Assembly: GCA_014803815.1 (NCBI GenBank) | Contig: JAAVAY010000048.1 | Location: 1 to 6,265 of the forward strand | DNA from: Allobaculum sp. | Lineage (GTDB): Bacteria > Bacillota_I > Bacilli_A > Erysipelotrichales > Erysipelotrichaceae | DNA: 6,265 nucleotides | Reading direction: 5' to 3' | In this document: in pieces, positions 5,151-6,265 of the stretch | Layout of the letters: each line of letters begins with the position of its first letter | Numbering within the stretch: the first letter of the stretch is position 1 | Program-made: the position numbers and the translations under genes | Notes under the pieces: generated by a model | Seen by the model: the letters and a program-made list of their open reading frames with translations, nothing else | What the model was told of the DNA's origin: nothing | Database searches by the model: none

Positions 5151-6265
5151 ATGAAAATCACGGAGTTTTTTAGACGATTTGGACGATCAAGTAAAAAGAA
5201 GTCTTGTAATGCTCCTATGACTGGTTTTCCTGAGGAAATAGCAAAACGAATCCATATTCGAGAAGCCGCTTTTCATGCTTGCGCCAACCTCATCGCTAGT
5301 TGTGTGAGTAAGTGTGAGTTAGCTGTCTACAAAAGGAATGGATCAGTTAAAGATAAAGAGTGGTATAGATGGAATGTTCAACCTAATCCAAACCAGTGTG
5401 CCTCTGCGTTTTGGCAAAAGCTCATCCATCGCCTTTATGAAGACAATGAAGCCTTAATTGTTCCGCGCGATGGGGAGTTATATGTGGCTGACTCTTTTAT
5501 TCGAGATACAACCTATGCTTTTTATCCTCATACCTACAGTGGTATTCAAATTGATAGTTTGAGTTATGAGCCTGTCTTAAAAGAAGATCAGGTTTTTTAT
5601 TTTGCTTTGCACGATGTCAGTGTCAAAGACTTAGTGGATCAAGTCACAGGCTTGTATGGTCAGCTCATGGTAGCTTTCATCAAGTCTTACACTGAATCAT
5701 CGGGAACAAGAGGAGTGCTACACATTGAACAGATTGCTGAACAATCTGAAGATTTTGAAGATCGCATGAAAAAACTTCTTCAAGATGACTTTAAGATGTT
5801 CTATAAAAGTCCTTCGGCTGTCCTTCCCCTTTTTGAGGGCTATCAATATGAAGAGCTATCTCACTCTACAGCTCCTACCACGGATACCCGAGATTTCCAT
5901 GATCAAATCAACGATGTCTTTGAATTGTATGCGGTGGCTTTTGGAATCCCCAAAGTCCTTATTACAGGTGAGCTTCAAGACACATCACAAGCGATTGATT
6001 CTTTGCTTACATTTGGGTTAGATCCTTTGCTTGGACTCATTGAAGATGAGCTAAACCGTAAGCTATTCAGTCGTGAAAAGCTCTTAAATGGGACCTATGT
6101 AAAGTGGCGAACCAATCGAATTCGTCATATCGATATTCTTGATGTGGCAAGTGATGTGGAGAAGTTGATCAGCTCTGGATTTTGTTGTATTGATGACATT
6201 CGAGACGTATGTGGAATGGACAAACTCAATGAAGAGTGGTCGAAGCAATACTTTATGACTAAGAA
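5151..6265 (+). CDS. Phage portal protein, HK97 type (3' end outside window)
   Basis: The frame is open for 371 codons from the ATG at 5151 to the window end, with no stop. The product reads as an HK97-type portal, the dodecameric ring at one capsid vertex through which TerL drives DNA. Supporting features are a basic N-terminus (MKITEFFRRFGRSSKKK), the EAAFHACANLIASCVSKCELAVYK helix (about 41-64), WYRWNVQPNPNQCASAFWQKLIHRLYEDNEALIV with its central NPNQ turn, and AFGIPKVLITGE (about 263-274) followed by the long QAIDSLLTFGLDPLLGLIEDELNRKLF helix. The visible part ends at EEWSKQYFMTK, which in relatives lies near the C-terminus, so only a modest piece is missing. The ribosome binding site AGAGGTGG lies 14 nt after the terL stop, so the genes share an operon. 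Confidence 0.92.
   Translation, partial: MKITEFFRRFGRSSKKKSCNAPMTGFPEEIAKRIHIREAAFHACANLIASCVSKCELAVYKRNGSVKDKEWYRWNVQPNPNQCASAFWQKLIHRLYEDNEALIVPRDGELYVADSFIRDTTYAFYPHTYSGIQIDSLSYEPVLKEDQVFYFALHDVSVKDLVDQVTGLYGQLMVAFIKSYTESSGTRGVLHIEQIAEQSEDFEDRMKKLLQDDFKMFYKSPSAVLPLFEGYQYEELSHSTAPTTDTRDFHDQINDVFELYAVAFGIPKVLITGELQDTSQAIDSLLTFGLDPLLGLIEDELNRKLFSREKLLNGTYVKWRTNRIRHIDILDVASDVEKLISSGFCCIDDIRDVCGMDKLNEEWSKQYFMTK

Noticed and set aside
5785..6021. 78-codon frame inside the portal gene
   Set aside because: It is out of frame with the portal, whose reading frame is intact and conserved-looking, and it has no supporting signal.

Overview
The window looks like DNA from a low-GC Bacillota (Firmicutes) bacterium. 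It is AT-rich, uses strong AGGAGG-type ribosome binding sites, and carries a Gram-positive-type HK97-like prophage packaging module. I cannot name the genus from the sequence.

Layout. (1) 52-1859, minus strand: a fused restriction-modification protein of the MmeI / type IIG kind. It has an N-terminal PD-(D/E)xK nuclease signature and an adenine-N6 methyltransferase domain. It stops shortly after the methyltransferase core, without the C-terminal target-recognition domain, and a strong intrinsic terminator follows the stop codon within about 10 bases. (2) 1860-2604: a 745-base stretch with no convincing protein gene but much structure. It holds a roughly 216-bp MITE-like element with imperfect terminal inverted repeats and two nested palindromes (2044-2259). 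It then holds what I read as the right end / omega-RNA scaffold of an IS200/IS605-type TnpB element with no tnpB gene (about 2371-2531), about 27 nt of unique sequence, and a strong intrinsic terminator (2559-2583). (3) 2605 to the end, plus strand: the start of a cos-type phage packaging and head module. It encodes a small HNH endonuclease, a probable cos region with complementary C and G runs, a P27-type small terminase, the large terminase (14-nt overlap with the small one) and an HK97-type portal that runs off the window.

How the parts fit. In HK97-like phages an HNH protein cooperates with TerS and TerL in cutting cos, and the motor then docks on the portal. The order HNH - cos - terS - terL - portal seen here matches that module. 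No integrase, repressor, lysis or replication gene is visible, so the packaging module abuts a zone of mobile-element debris and a broken R-M gene. That fits either a prophage edge or an early region lost by deletion or insertion. The observation most worth checking is the tnpB-less omega-RNA-like scaffold with a short guide-like tail ended by a terminator, about 20 nt upstream of the HNH start.
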